Below, one piece after another: positions 47,030-59,460 of a DNA stretch of 64,000 nt. Origin of the DNA: Cryptomeria japonica (Eukaryota > Streptophyta > Pinopsida > Cupressales > Cupressaceae); contig NC_081415.1 of NCBI RefSeq assembly GCF_030272615.1, positions 421,248,257 to 421,312,256 on the forward strand. The letters are read 5' to 3'. The notes under the pieces were generated by a model, which saw only the letters and a list, made by a program, of their open reading frames with translations, did no database searches and was not told the DNA's origin. Position 1 is the stretch's first letter. Every line of letters begins with the position of its first letter. Both the position numbers and the translations under genes were made by a program.

Positions 47030-48605
47030 TTGGAGTCACTCAATTATAATACACGACATTTGGAACAGATGATTATTTCAAATGAAATTGAAAATCATAA
47101 TGATTTTGAAAATGAGGATGATTTACCAAATACTCACAATACAATCGAACATGAGTGGGAGATCACATCAAGACTACATCGTGGACAAATTATGGATGTA
47201 AGAGAAATAGATATGTTGGGAAGAAGAGACATTGATAAACAAACTCCATGGGGTGCAAAATATCAAGGAGATGATTACACAAATAAAGTAATAAATTTTA
47301 TCAACACTATGAAAGAGAATGGCTTATTAATACCTAATGATATGATGTCAAGTACATCATATTGAACCTTGGGTGATAAGCAAAAAAAAAAGCACTTGAC
47401 ATTATTATGTCACATTATAATTAAGATGAAAATGTCATTCCACTATATATGATAATTTAAGGAACAACTGGAATAGGTAAATCATATCCGATTCATGCAC
47501 TTTGTCAAGCTATTTAGGATGCATCAACACCACAACTTTCTCCCCTATTATTACTAGCACCAACTGGAGTTGTAGCTTTTAATATTGGTGCGTCAATAAT
47601 TCATTCAACTCTAAGAATACCTCTTGCAGATTCTATTGAATTAGAAGGCATAAGGCTCACAAGTCTCCAAGAAGAAATTCAACATATTAAATACATATTG
47701 ATTGATGAAATGAGTTTTACTGGACAAAATTTGTTACAAATTATTGATTCAATGTTATGTCAAGCTTTTCCCAAAAAATCAAACATGAGTTTTGGTAGAA
47801 GATCAATCATTTTGGAAGGAGATTTGGGACAACTACCTCTTGTTAGTGACAAACCACCTTATGAAAGTAATGTACATGCAAAATTATTATGGGGAGAATT
47901 TAAGATAGTTGTTACTTTGGATAAGGTGTTCAGACACGAAGGTGAAAGTGAAAACCAACAAAGGTTTCACCAATTACTTACAAATATTAGAGATGCACAT
48001 CCAACTATAGATGATTGGAAATTATTGATGACAAAAACAAATGTTTCATTACATCCAACAATTAAGGAGGAGTTAAATAATAATATTCATCTATTTGCAA
48101 CAAATGATAATGTATAACCATAACAGGAAAAAGTTATATGCATTAAGAAGACCAATAGCTTGAAGCATCAAGAAAAGAAGGTAGTATTAATCTAGCAAGA
48201 GGTCAAAATGATGAACTGGATGTTTAATTATCAATTGCTAAGGATAAAAGGGTCATGTTAACATATAATGTATGGATAGAAGCACCTCTTGTGAATGGAG
48301 CTTTAAGATACATCCAAAATATCATATACAAACCTGGATGTGCCCCACCAGATCCACTAGCATATGTTATGGTTGAATTTGATAATTACTCTGGACTTCC
48401 TTTCAAATATGCATCTCCAAATTTAACTCTTATTTCACCAATACAAAGCTATCGCACATGTCAGTTGCTCTTACGATTGGCTTGGGCACTAACAATCCAC
48501 AAATCACAAGGCCCGACTCTTTCCAAGGCAACAATTGACATAGGACCAAGAGAAAGGGCGGGATTAATATTTGTTTCTATATCACATGTTAAAGCCTTGA
48601 ATTGA
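47030..48605 (+). pseudogene. PIF1-like helicase, frameshifted
   Basis: The open frame 47,030-47,365 carries an upstream segment (DMLGRRDIDKQTPWGAKYQG) seen before the helicase core in plant and fungal PIF1-like proteins. A Walker A motif GTTGIGKSY lies at 47,461-47,487, preceded by a TAA (47,458-47,460) and followed by a TAG (47,515-47,517). Walker B is LIDEMSF (about 47,698), motif III is EGDLGQLP (about 47,818), and the arginine motif is near KVFRHEGE. After 48,117 the frame shifts; 48,255-48,605 gives PLVNGALRYIQNI and the final ALTIHKSQGPTLSKATIDIG with SISHVKALN. This enzyme family unwinds DNA 5' to 3' and is the helicase half of Helitron RepHel. No Rep domain or Helitron end was found. 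Confidence 0.8.
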
Positions 48606-48619
48606 ATTAGAATATCACC

Positions 48620-49012
48620 ATCATTTTCATATGATCATTATGAAAAAATGAAGACAGGAAAGCAACTCGCCAAAAGGAAAGCAAAGGAAGAAAGACTCAA
48701 ATATTTGGAAACATAATATTTTTATGTAATGTATACAAATCTTCCAACATCTAGGTTGGTATCCATGACCTCCTTTTCCCTCCTTTCTTTTGTTATCTCT
48801 TGTGTTCATGTTCGTTTTGTCATTTGCTTCCCCCCTTGTGCTTTGGTCTTTTTTCTTTCACCTTTGTTCCTTGTCCTTATGGTGGTTCCCCTTCCTTGGC
48901 TTCTTTGTTTTGCCTTTTTTCCTCTCTTTTCTGCTCCCCTGGGCACCTTTGCCTTGTGTCGTGTGATCATTTTTTTCTTCAATTTTTTTGCTTCTTACTT
49001 AGATATATTTAT
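48620..49012. other. Pyrimidine-rich tract, no gene
   Basis: Strongly T/C-biased plus strand (48,770-49,000) leading into the microsatellite. Open frames here are low-complexity artefacts. Confidence 0.5.
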
Positions 49013-49606
<594 letters not shown>

Positions 49607-49992
49607 TGATATATATGGTGAATTCATTTTTTTTTGTTTTCATCTTTGTTGTTTGTTTTTTTATTGGTTAATGGTATGTTTATTGATAATATCAAAATTA
49701 CATCTTTAGCTTATCAAAAAGCATTGTTAATTTCATTCATACGAAGTTAATCACATAAAATCTATCAAGGACCCCCTCTTCTGACGTATAGACCAAAATG
49801 TCAGTTACCCCCATCCATTATATGCTACTGACATGTTTGCAATATTACACAATTACAATACAAAAGAATGATCGCAAGATGGAAAAAAACAAAATAGAAA
49901 CAGTCTAGTTGATTCTACAACTACAATTTCCTTGCCTTCCTTATTTGTATCCCAGCCTCCTTTCAGCGGTTCCTCAGGCTCATCAATATTAA
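49607..49992. other. No gene seen
   Basis: Spacer between the microsatellite and gypsy element B. TTTATTGATAATATCAAAA near 49,678 resembles the 3' ends of local LINE-type units but no element could be delimited. Confidence 0.4.
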
Positions 49993-50722
49993 TGCAGCCA
50001 TAACCGGTAAACCCTCAAAAGAGAACTGGCCGACTTATGCAGCAAGAGTAACACAACGAAAGCAACAAGAAAACATAGAAAGATTACAAAAATAGATCAT
50101 ATTATTGTCTCAGTTATTCTGGAAACCAATTGGTTATCATCATACAATCATCTTAGAACATCCAATAGTTAATCGGTTACATGCAAGCTACAAGCAAGAT
50201 ACAATCCATCTGGAACTCTCAGAGTCAACCACATCACTAATCACGAATCTAAATCTTTATTTTGATTTCTACTTCTTCTCCCTACAAATGATTACATAAT
50301 ACCCTATATATACCCTCCAGAACATATCTGAGTCAGCCACAAAATATTACATTTACCAATGCAGGAAAATGAAACGTGTAACTAGGTCGGCCCTAAGAAT
50401 GAAAGAAATTCTTCCAAAAAATAACAACCAAGAAGTGTGGATTGGCAGGAAGGTCGGTCACACACCAAATAACATCAGACAAGACCCCAAATAGATCCAC
50501 ATGCCAAGAAACCACTCTGGAAAAGAAGGAAAACCAACTGGTAAGCACAAGAACTGTCCTGGAACCTAGAAACAGTCAAACTGGGAGCAATCACTAATCA
50601 GAAAAGAATCCAAATAGACTGAAAATATGGAATTAAGTACATGAACCAGCCTAGAAACCGAAAATAGGATCTACAATGAAAAGCAAGCAACAACCAGCAC
50701 CTACCGATAGGAACACAAAAAA
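49993..50722 (-). repeat. Gypsy B 3' LTR, left part
   Basis: Begins TGCAGCCATAACCGG and matches 59,461-60,190. A TATATATA box (50,304-50,313, minus strand) is conserved in the other LTR (59,772-59,781). The rest of this LTR lies beyond the nested element A, at 57,281-57,371. Confidence 0.9.
50718..50722. repeat. Probable left target duplication of gypsy A (AAAAA)
   Basis: AAAAA before element A corresponds to GAAAA (57,276-57,280) after it. It is low complexity, so weak alone, but it fits the split LTR of element B. Confidence 0.5.
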
Positions 50723-51384
50723 TGCCATGCCCAAACTTTTGGGCACAAACGGAATAAAATTTTTTTTTTTAAAACACAACCTAATAAAACTAAATTCACT
50801 AAAATGGCGCAATAACAAGTCTTGTCTTAACTATGTTTGAATTCTTTTCAACTAAGGTTAATCTAAACAACTAAATCAAGTAAGCGAGATATTCTAAATT
50901 TAAATGCGGAATTATTAACTCTCCAAAGAAATTATTATTATCTCATCAATTTTAATAGACAATTTAATTAAAACAAAAGCCCTAAACTAATTGACAAGAG
51001 ATATTATTAATCTCAAATAATCTTTTAATTGTTGTAGGAATTAATTAAATTAACTCTAGCACTTAGATTTTTAAAACCTATTATTTATTTTAACAATAAT
51101 TATAATGTGTCTAAAATCTGACTAAAGGGCCAAATAAATCCATAATGAAAATTGCCCTATAAAGTTTAATCTCGAAAAACTCAAATTTAGGTGGACTAAA
51201 AATAATCCCCTATAGCCAAATAACTTACAAAAATCGTAAAATTTTTCTAAAAGATTAAACCCCCAATGAATTAAAATTTAAACATCATATTCAATATTTA
51301 TATACCTATATGTGTTTATAAAACATATATAAAATATGAACGTATAAATAAAATAATTAATCTAAAGTTAGATTTATACATTCC

Positions 51385-51415
<31 letters not shown>

Positions 51416-51713
51416 ATATAGGATCCCTTAAAACAAAGGAAACTAAAAAATAACACTTAACTAAAATATTTAAAGGTTATATTATGTTATGTTTAAATTT
51501 TCTAAACATAACATTATTTAAAGGTTTCCCCATCTAACCTAATTTTAAAATAAACAACTTCATTTTCTTATTACACTATTTATGCTTCTACCCTAAATAG
51601 AAATTATAAAATAATCCCTACCCTCTAACCTAATTTCCTCCTACCTTATTATCTTGCCCTAACCCAAATTTCGAGCTAGGGCTTGACTGTGTTATTCATC
51701 TTTTTTTTTGTTT

Positions 51714-52022
51714 GCAGGGCCGATGATGGGGAATGGGTGGAGGCGGTATGAGGGCGGCCACAGGGGTTTCGAGCGGGGTGCGGCGATGAAGGATTCCACG
51801 GGGGCTCCCCGCAGGGACGACCACATCCATGCCTGTGGGTCACGGCCCACAGCACAACTACCACATCCACTGTGGGGCATCGCCCACAGGGGGATGGCCG
51901 AAGCCATCCTTATTGTGGGTTGTGGCCCACAGTGCGGCTGCGGCCGCTGCTGGGGGTCTTCGCCCACAGCACGGGCTGGCCCGCCCTGCGGGTAAATCCA
52001 CAGGGGTCGAGGGCCCATCAAA
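51714..52022. repeat. GC-rich island with CCCACAG/CTGTGGG hairpin units
   Basis: A 300-bp GC-rich island within the gypsy A LTR. It has repeated short stem-loops: TGTGGGTCACGGCCCACAG (about 51,834), CTGTGGGGCATCGCCCACAG (about 51,870), TGTGGGTTGTGGCCCACAG (about 51,914), and looser ones near 51,950 and 51,985. The spacing is irregular. It is not coding in any consistent frame. Confidence 0.75.
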
Positions 52023-52080
52023 AGCTTTTTTTTTATTATTATTTAAAGTTTTTTTTAAAAAAAAAACATAAAATGTGTAG

Positions 52081-52082
<2 letters not shown>

Positions 52083-52120
<38 letters not shown>
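52083..52120. repeat. (TA)n microsatellite
   Basis: 38 bp of TA repeat right of the GC-rich island in the LTR. Confidence 0.95.
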
Positions 52121-52122
<2 letters not shown>

Positions 52123-55100
52123 TTAGGTGATAATACTTTCAATAAGCAACATTAAAATAATTATAACAGTTACTGATAAATCCCTTTTTTTTTATATAGA
52201 CAAAAATCTAATTAGTATGTATTGGATTAACATGTATGTTTTTTTTAATCTACATATAGATATACTACTTGTTGTTTTAATATGATTGGAAAATAAATAA
52301 AGACATAAAAAAAAAAAGAACAACAACTTTAGATTGATACACATCTTTATTTCAACAGACTAAAAGTAAAAATAGTTTAGATGAAGACTCAATAGATTTT
52401 ATATATATATATATTCTTTTTTTTTTTTTTGATCTATTAAAGTCTATAGATCTCTCCTCCATATTTAAATCTACATTTATTTTTTAAATCACATAAAGCA
52501 GGTTATCAATAACTAACAGTTTTAAATAATGTATTTCTCTCTTTTTTTTTAATATCTAGCTGCTAACTTTAGAAATAGACTATTAGCCCTAGATTCATTT
52601 TCTGCAATAAATAAAAGGGGAAATGACATAATTTAATATATTTTAACAGCAACTACATTAGCCTATAAATCATTTAAATTAACCTTAGAGATAGACAAAT
52701 TAAATCTATTTAACCATAATTTGTATTTGGGTATAAATGAATAGGACTAAATGCTTCCTTTTCTCTTACTAACATGCAACTTACTACTTTCACTCATTTC
52801 CATTATTTCAATATGCATAAGGAGATAAAATGAACTTTTATTTTCAAATAACATACATGTAACAACATTATTTAAAGAACAATAGAAAACTTAAACCAAA
52901 CATAAATATTTCATTTTGCAATAATGACTTAACAAAAGAATACTTTTCTTTAAGGAATACTTAGAATACAATATTGTCAACATTACATATGGGTGAGATA
53001 GCCAACTAGTCCCTCGTCCCTATTAAATGGGGACTTTAAAATGTATACATTTCTTTTTTCAAAATAAATACAACATGCAACTTTTCATTTACATTTTTGC
53101 AACTAAAATATAGCATCCCATTCCCTATTCTTTTTCTGCAAATCAAGTAAAACCAGCAACTCCTAGTTGTCTCTTTCTTTTCTTTTCCAAGTAACCTGCA
53201 GACAATCATAAGGCTATGACCATGGAGAGCTCACCTCCCAGCCTAGGCTTACTAGAAGCCACCCCCGAGCTTGGAGAACCAAGCCCTAGACAGGTTACAC
53301 TCAAGAAAACACAAGCAGCAAGGGAAAACACTCAACAAACACTTTCCCAACCAAGGCTAAACTTCACCACAAAATGTGGTGCTTTCACAAGGGTGGAAGT
53401 GGACCAAATACCTTGAGGAGACTACAAGAATGGTAGATCACAAGCCATCTCATGGCAACCAAAAATACAACATAAGTCCATTAACCCCACATCCTTATGC
53501 CCCCTCAAGGCTTACATGCCTTACTTTCTCCCCTTATGACCCCCGAATGCATGCATAAGGCTATGCAGCAAGGGTCACATAAACAACCCTTGAGATCACT
53601 CTCATAATGAGAGCCTCTCACTTTAAGGCTGTCAAACTCCTTCCACCCCAAGACCATTCTACTCTCCCAAGAGTAGAAGGCCTTGGATACTCCCAAATCA
53701 CAAGAAGAATGCATAAAGGAAATAAAAAGAAGATCACATAATCTTTTCACAAAAGGAATTCAAGAAAACAACATTCACATACAAGCAATCTCTTAAACAT
53801 AAATATGCAACATGAAGGGAAGGACATGAACCAACCTTCAATCTGCCCAAAGGTTTGCTAGAACTAGTTTGAGGAAGAGAAGCCCAATTCCACAATACTT
53901 TCCTCCAACACTTAGCCAAATTCAATTCTAAAACTATTATTTTTTCCAAAATTCAAGATCTCCAAAGATGGAGAGTGGGTGATTACTCACTAAGTCCCTA
54001 ATCCTTGCCTAAGAAGGCCTCTCTCACTCTTCCCAACCTATTGGATAGAGTGAGAGCTCCCTATTGGTTGGTCTTCCCAACCTCTTACAGGTTACTAAAA
54101 CTGGAAAGAGAAAAGGTAAGAGAAGGTGGGGAAGAGAGACTGACATCAAAAAGGAAGGTTATCTAATCTAGGTGGAACCTTCTAAGTTGAATTTTCACTC
54201 ATCTTGGGAAAACCACTTTTTGGGGTGACTAAACAGTCACATGGGAGTAGTCACATGTTTAAAAATACCCCTAACCCATAGGTATACCTTATGGACCTTT
54301 GGAAAAACCCTTAAACTAACCCTAGGAATCCATTTGACCTCTTAGAAACCCATTTGAAGTTAACCTACGGGTCAAACCTGAGTTGACCACTACAAAGACT
54401 CTCTACCCAAGGCAAATTTGGGACCACACTCAAATATTTGAAAAGGGCTTTTGTTAAAACAACTCCCTCCAAGAGACAAGTCAAAATCAATGACACTAAT
54501 CAGCACATGTGTCAAGTGACACAATAAAATACATTACAAAATTACACATGGAAATTGTCTCTTGTTGGATTTAAACAAATCAATAAATTACACTTTAACA
54601 CACATGCAACATATACTTTCACGAATAAAATATCATACATACGGGGTGTTGTCTCTCCAAATAGACAACCCCTGGTTTTACGAACATACATAGGTCTAGG
54701 TTTGGTTCTCCATAATATTTCCATGGTCACATGGATAATTTTCCTACGCATCTCAATTACACATTAGTAATTCCAAATAACCTCATATCGTATTAAACAC
54801 ATGAATAAGAATACACATCAAACACTCTACATACAATTGACATTAACAAATCAATATCTCATATATCCCAATTAATCCACATAAGCAATTATCATAATCC
54901 TCATAATTTGATCCATTCATAAGATATGCATCCTATTCTATCATCAATATAAAGTCATGCAAATCCAATAATGGCATTCATCATCTCAAAGTTATCCTAT
55001 TCTAGAATTATATAAAGTTCTATATCCATAATGCATAGAAATGAAGCATCAATATTCATCAATGTTATCCAAATCATGGAATCATATAAGTTCTAAATCT

Positions 55101-55184
55101 ATAATGCATAAAAATAAAGCATCTATAATAGTATCAATATGAAAATCACTGAAATGATAGGATGAGTCGGGGTAGGGCCTCACA

Positions 55185-55199
55185 CCCTCCCCCTCTAGG
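55185..55199 (-). promoter_or_regulatory. Gypsy A polypurine tract
   Basis: GCCTAGAGGGGGAGGG on the minus strand abuts the LTR start TGTGAGGCCC and fixes that LTR boundary. Confidence 0.8.
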
Positions 55200-55209
55200 C
55201 ATGAACTTC

Positions 55210-56478
55210 CTCCTGGAGTTCATCAAAAAGATGGGGGTACTGAGATCTCATACATGTTGTATCCTCCCATGAAGTTGTAATCTCATCATAGCAATCCCAC
55301 TGGACCCTAACCTGGTCTAGCTCTCAACCTCAAAGGGCTAGCATCCGGCGAGCCAAAATGTGAATGGGCTCCAAAGCTAGTTGTCCGTCTGACTCCACCT
55401 ACAAGGCATCCCAATCTAAAATATGAGACTCATCATAGATATACTTCCTCAAAACTGATACATGAAACACATCATGGATGCGTGACAGGATAGGTGGCAA
55501 TGCTAAATGATAGGCAATTGGTCCTATCCTCTCAAGGATCTCAAATAGTCCTACAAAGCGAGGTGTGAGCTTAGAACCCTTTCCGTAACAGATTGGACTC
55601 TTATGTAGTCGCACCCTCAAGAAGACTTTGTCTCCAACCAAGTAGCTATGATCTATCCTCTTCGCATCTACATACTTCTTTAGTCTATCTTGTGCCTCTG
55701 TAAGATGCTACCTAATCAAATCCACCCGCTACTCCATATCCCAAACTATCTTAGGACCAATAGCAATTCTATCCTCTATGCAGTCCCAACTCAACGGTGT
55801 CCTACAAGGCCGGTCGTATAATGCCTGATAGGGTGGCATCCCCAAGGAAGTGTGATGCCCATTGTTATAGGAAAACTCTACTAAGGGAAGGTACTCTTCC
55901 CAGCTGGTCTGATGATCCATGACGTACATGTGAAGCATATCCTCTAACACCTAGTTAACCCTCTTTGTTTGTCCATCCGTTTCCGGATGATAGGTTGTAC
56001 TGAAATTGAGCTTGATACCCATAGCTGTCTGTAATGCCTTCCAAAAAAAAGATGTGAAGAGGGAATCCCTGTCAGAAATAATCTTGCATGGAACGCCATG
56101 AAGTCTGACGATGTCTTGCAAGAACACCTGTGCTACTGCTGGTGCTGTGAAGGTAGTCCAAACTGGTGAAAAGTGGGCCATGTTGGTCAACTTGTCAACT
56201 GTCACCAAGATGGCATCATGATGATGAGATGACATGGGGAGACCAATGATGAAATCCATGGATATAGTATCCCACTTCCACTCTGGTATAGCATGAGACT
56301 GGAGCAACCCACCTGGATGGTGGTGCTCCGCCTTGACTCTCTGACGCTCAAGACATCGGGCTACTAACTCAGCAATAAGTTGCCGCATTCCTGGCCAATG
56401 ATATAACTGTCTCAAGTCAACATGCATCTTCTTAACCCTAGGATGCGCTACATAAGGAGCTCTATGAGCCTCCATCAC
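55210..56478 (-). pseudogene. Gypsy A integrase with chromodomain-like C-terminus
   Basis: Open segments 56,478-55,951, 55,950-55,729 and 55,641-55,399 share one frame, separated by stops. The zinc-binding region shows HPRVKKMHVDLRQLYHWPGM, with CLERQRVKAEHHHPGG after it. The core has WDTISMDFIIGLP, IISDRDSLFTSFFW and YHPETDGQTKRVN (catalytic D, D, E, with the final residues changed). The C-terminal part has RLHKSPICYGKGSKLTPRFV and HDVFHVSVLRKY. After a stop comes a segment like the C-terminal module of Tekay/Del chromoviruses, ending M-R-S-Q-Y-P-H-L-F. It would insert cDNA, guided by chromatin binding in intact relatives. Confidence 0.85.
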
Positions 56479-56499
56479 AATGAACTCTCACAGGTTTCC

Positions 56500-57269
56500 C
56501 AGTAGAAGGTACATAGATGCGCCCTCTATGGCGTAATAGTCCATCAGACTCTAAGGTATAATATACATATTTTCCCTCCAACGTCTCCTGTGATCGAATC
56601 ATCTGACAAACCTCTAAGTACCATCATCCTCTAGCAACTGCTGCAATATATGATCTCTCAAATATGTGCCCATAGATATGGTGTAAACCTCATGACATCT
56701 CCTACTCAAGGCATCTGCAACTACGTTTTCTTTCCCCTTGATGTAGTGAATGTCAAAATCATACTCGCATAAGAATTCCATCCATCTCCTCTGATGTGCA
56801 TTAACATTCAGCTAAGTGAATATGTACTGAAGGCTCTGATGGTCTGAATGAAGCTCAAAATGATGACCCAAAAGGAAGTGGCTCCACCTCACAAGTGCAT
56901 GCACTACTACTACAAGCTCAAGGTCATGAGTAGGGTAGTTAAGCTCATGAGTCTTAAGTTTCCTAGACTCAAAAGTTATAGCCCTACCATCCTACATGAG
57001 GACTGCTCCTAAGCCCTCTACAGAAGCATCTGTGAAAACCATGAAGTCAGCTGAGGGATCTGGCACTACAAGGATAGGTGCGCTAGTAAGTGCCTTTTTG
57101 AGTTCCTGAAAGGCCCTCTCGCACTTCTCTATCCACTCAAATGTCTTTCCTTTACGCGGAAGAGAAGTAATAGGATGTGTGACTCTAGAGAATCCCTCAA
57201 CAAAGCGTCAGTAATAACCTACTAAGCCCATGAAGCTCCTGACCTCTGTCACACTAGTTGGTGTTGGGC
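56500..57269 (-). pseudogene. Gypsy A reverse transcriptase end and RNase H
   Basis: Starting at the deletion border, the minus strand reads TSVTEVRSFMGLVGYY (end of RT), then FEWIEKCERAFQELKKAL, FTDASVEGLGAVL (RNase H catalytic Asp), NYPTHDLELVVVVHAL (usual Glu), SDHQSLQYIF and [14 protein letters not shown]. At least three stops occur, such as GYY followed by TGA. The catalytic palm of the RT (YxDD) lies beyond the deletion and is absent. Confidence 0.85.
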
Positions 57270-57280
57270 CTCACAGAAAA

Positions 57281-57371
57281 CTGCATGTTGAACAGAATAA
57301 GAACTAAACTTTAAGGAAATATTTTTTGGTCAATGAAAAATTGCTCATAGATTGGGGATGCTCCTGCATCA
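57281..57371 (-). repeat. Gypsy B 3' LTR, right part
   Basis: It resumes where the left part stopped and matches 60,191-60,279, including GGAAATATTTTTTGGT and the end GGGGATGCTCCTGCATCA. Confidence 0.85.
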
Positions 57372-57578
57372 GACATCCCAGGTAGAAAGATATGTTCCAT
57401 GAGAGGCAACTCATGAACATCGAAAAGGATTCGGGATAAAGACCCCATGCTCATTTCTGATCCAAACATCTTCCTTATCTACAAACCTCTTCTTTAGCTC
57501 CTCCGGGACCTCAATTGGATTCTCTAACCCTTGACTCTCTTTGTTTATCTTCCTTTGCTTCAGATCTACACACTATCT

Positions 57579-58400
57579 CTACTTACTTATCTCTTTCTTT
57601 TGCAACTCTGATTTGTTTCTGCCACAAGAATTCATCCAGTTTATCACCATAAGCCTCATGTCATCTAGTTCTATCTGTTCATCAAGCTTGTCTATCGGAT
57701 CCTTCTGTAAACTCATGCCATCTTCCGATATAACGTTTGCAACTAGTTTCTTAGTACTGCAACTTTTCTCAAGATTCAGATTCTTCACCTCCTTCTCTTC
57801 CTCCTTCAAAGAAGTCAATATGAACTTCTGCCCATCTTTCTCAATAGTGATTGGGTTTGTTCTATAGTCATAAATAGCTTTGCTATCAAATTGCCAAAGT
57901 CTTCCCAACAAGACATGACAAGCACTCATAGATACAACATCACACAAGACCTCATCCCAAAAAGGCCCAATATTAAAATTCACCAAACACTACTCCTTTA
58001 CTTCTAACTTTTGATCATCTTGTAACAAACTTACCTTGTAAGGACAAGGATGCTCAAGCCTCTTCAATCCAAGCATCACTACCATTACCTCAGATACCAA
58101 ATTATCAGTACTTCCACTATCCACAATAACCTTGCAACACTTACCACCTGATTTGCACACAGACCGGAAAAGACACTTTCTCTGAGTAGATTTGGTATCT
58201 TCACTGCTCTGCTCCATCATGACTCTTCTGAACATAAGGGATTCTCCTTGCTCTGGTGCACAGTCAGTTCCAGTAACTTCACCTTCAAATTCCTCATTTG
58301 TCACACAAATTCTTGCCATTCCATGCTTACATTCATAAAATCTATGTCTGGTTTCTCCACACTTGAAACATTTATCGGGAATATCTTTTTTGGTACTGCC
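57579..58400 (-). pseudogene. Gypsy B zinc knuckle and aspartic protease
   Basis: A zinc knuckle CFKCGETRHRFYEC (intact C-x2-C-x4-H-x4-C) lies at about 58,364-58,323. Then segment 58,319-57,990 carries a protease motif CKVIVDSGSTDNLVS. Segment 57,986-57,579, in the same frame after one stop, has VVSMSACHVLLGRLWQFD, matching the C-terminal half of retroviral-type proteases of gypsy elements. An acidic tail follows and the coding ends near the LTR. No RT follows, so the pol region was deleted. Protease would process the polyprotein. Confidence 0.8.
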
Positions 58401-58639
58401 ACTGCTTTTCCTTTGTGTTTTCTGTTTCGGTTATTTACTCCACTTAGGTTTTGATTATTCTTCAACATTTTGCTTCTCTATACTCATCTGCCCCTTGAAT
58501 ATCTCCTTCCCTCTAAGTTATTCGACTGTCTTCTTCTCATCTTCTCCTCAGCCTTCAAAGCATACTGGTAAGCTTCTTCAACTATGGAAACCCTCAACAT
58601 ACTCATCTCATCTTAGATGTTAAATGCAAGTCCATTTAT

Positions 58640-59266
58640 TTACCTCATCACCTTCTCTCTATTTATCTCTCTATGTCTAGATCTAATCATCACCTTGTAG
58701 AATTCCTCAGTATACTCTTTTACAATCATGTTTCTCCGTTTCAGGTTCTGCAACTTCTTGAACAATTCCAACTCATAGTCTCTCGGTATGAACTTGGCCT
58801 TTAATTTTGCAACCATCTGTCTCCACCGAGTGATCTTCATTTCACCATTCTCCACTCTATCTCTATGAAATTATTTCCACCATAAGGCAACATGCCCTTT
58901 CAACTTAGTCTGTGCCAACTGGACTCTCTACGGGTCCTTGACATCCTCAAACTCAAAGTAATCCTCCAACTCTCTGATCCAATCAATCAGATCCTTTGGG
59001 TTCAGCGTTCTGAAAAAGTTTGAAACTTCCACTTTATGAAATTTACTTGCTTGCACCACTGCTCTCAGGAATCTTTCCTCTCTTATGTCTTTCGGTCCTT
59101 TAGCCTCTTCTGCTTCAAGCTTTTCATCGGCTTCTTCATACTCATCCTCAGACTCTGGGTTCCTCCACAAACTAGCCAATGCGTTCTGGATTTTGTTCCT
59201 CACCTCATTCTCGAAGTCCTCTATCATCTTCTCTACCCTCCAGGGGTTCGTCCTTCTAGGTGGCAT
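58640..59266 (-). pseudogene. Gypsy B gag
   Basis: The ATG at 59,266 begins M-P-P-R-R-T-N-P-W and leads through an acidic stretch to LNPKDLIDWIRELEDYFEFE, a retrotransposon gag signature. After a stop near 58,927, the same frame continues at 58,855-58,640 with KAKFIPRDYELELFKKLQNL and VKEYTEEFYKVMIRS. A frameshift then separates it from the zinc knuckle. Gag forms the particle. The start fits its position about 180 nt downstream of the primer binding site. Confidence 0.85.
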
Positions 59267-59443
59267 CTCCTCTTTTGCTCAGGTGAACTACCTCAACTGG
59301 GCAATCTAACTACCAATTTCAATTTCCTCTCACTCAGTGATCTATTGAACACACGTGCAACCTACCTCCAATCGGTGATCTGTCCACCCAAAGGAATGCC
59401 TCAAGTTTCACAAATAACTCTTCCACCAACTAGTTCATAACCA

Positions 59444-59456
59444 GCTCTGATACCAA
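59444..59456 (-). promoter_or_regulatory. Gypsy B primer binding site (tRNA-iMet)
   Basis: TTGGTATCAGAGC on the minus strand, 4 nt inside the 5' LTR. Confidence 0.9.
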
Positions 59457-59460
59457 TTGA

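Larger units (their letters stand above)
50723..55184 (-). repeat. Gypsy A 3' LTR (4.46 kb)
   Basis: Plus-strand limits TGCCATGCCCAAAC and GGGCCTCACA give TG/CA ends; on the minus strand it begins TGTGAGGCCC. A perfect palindrome TGCCCAAACTTTTGGGCA lies at its left end. It contains (TA)n tracts at 51,385-51,412 and 52,083-52,120 and the GC-rich island at 51,714-52,022. I see no gene in it. The limits are inferred from the TG/CA ends, the polypurine tract and the split LTR, because no second full LTR exists for comparison. Confidence 0.65.
50723..57275 (-). mobile_element. Gypsy element A, chromovirus-like, 5' half deleted
   Basis: On the minus strand the element keeps the RT end, RNase H, integrase, a degenerate chromodomain-like tail, a polypurine tract and a complete 4.46-kb 3' LTR. 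The RT start, protease, gag, primer site and almost all of the 5' LTR are missing. The right end still reads GGGCCTCACA, as the right end of the 3' LTR does. It sits in the left LTR of element B. The long LTR and C-terminal module fit the Tekay/Del group of chromoviruses. Confidence 0.8.

Noticed and set aside
51676-52142. Overlapping ORFs on both strands in the GC-rich island
   Set aside because: No frame is preferred and the sequence is explained by stem-loop repeats; high GC simply lacks stop codons.
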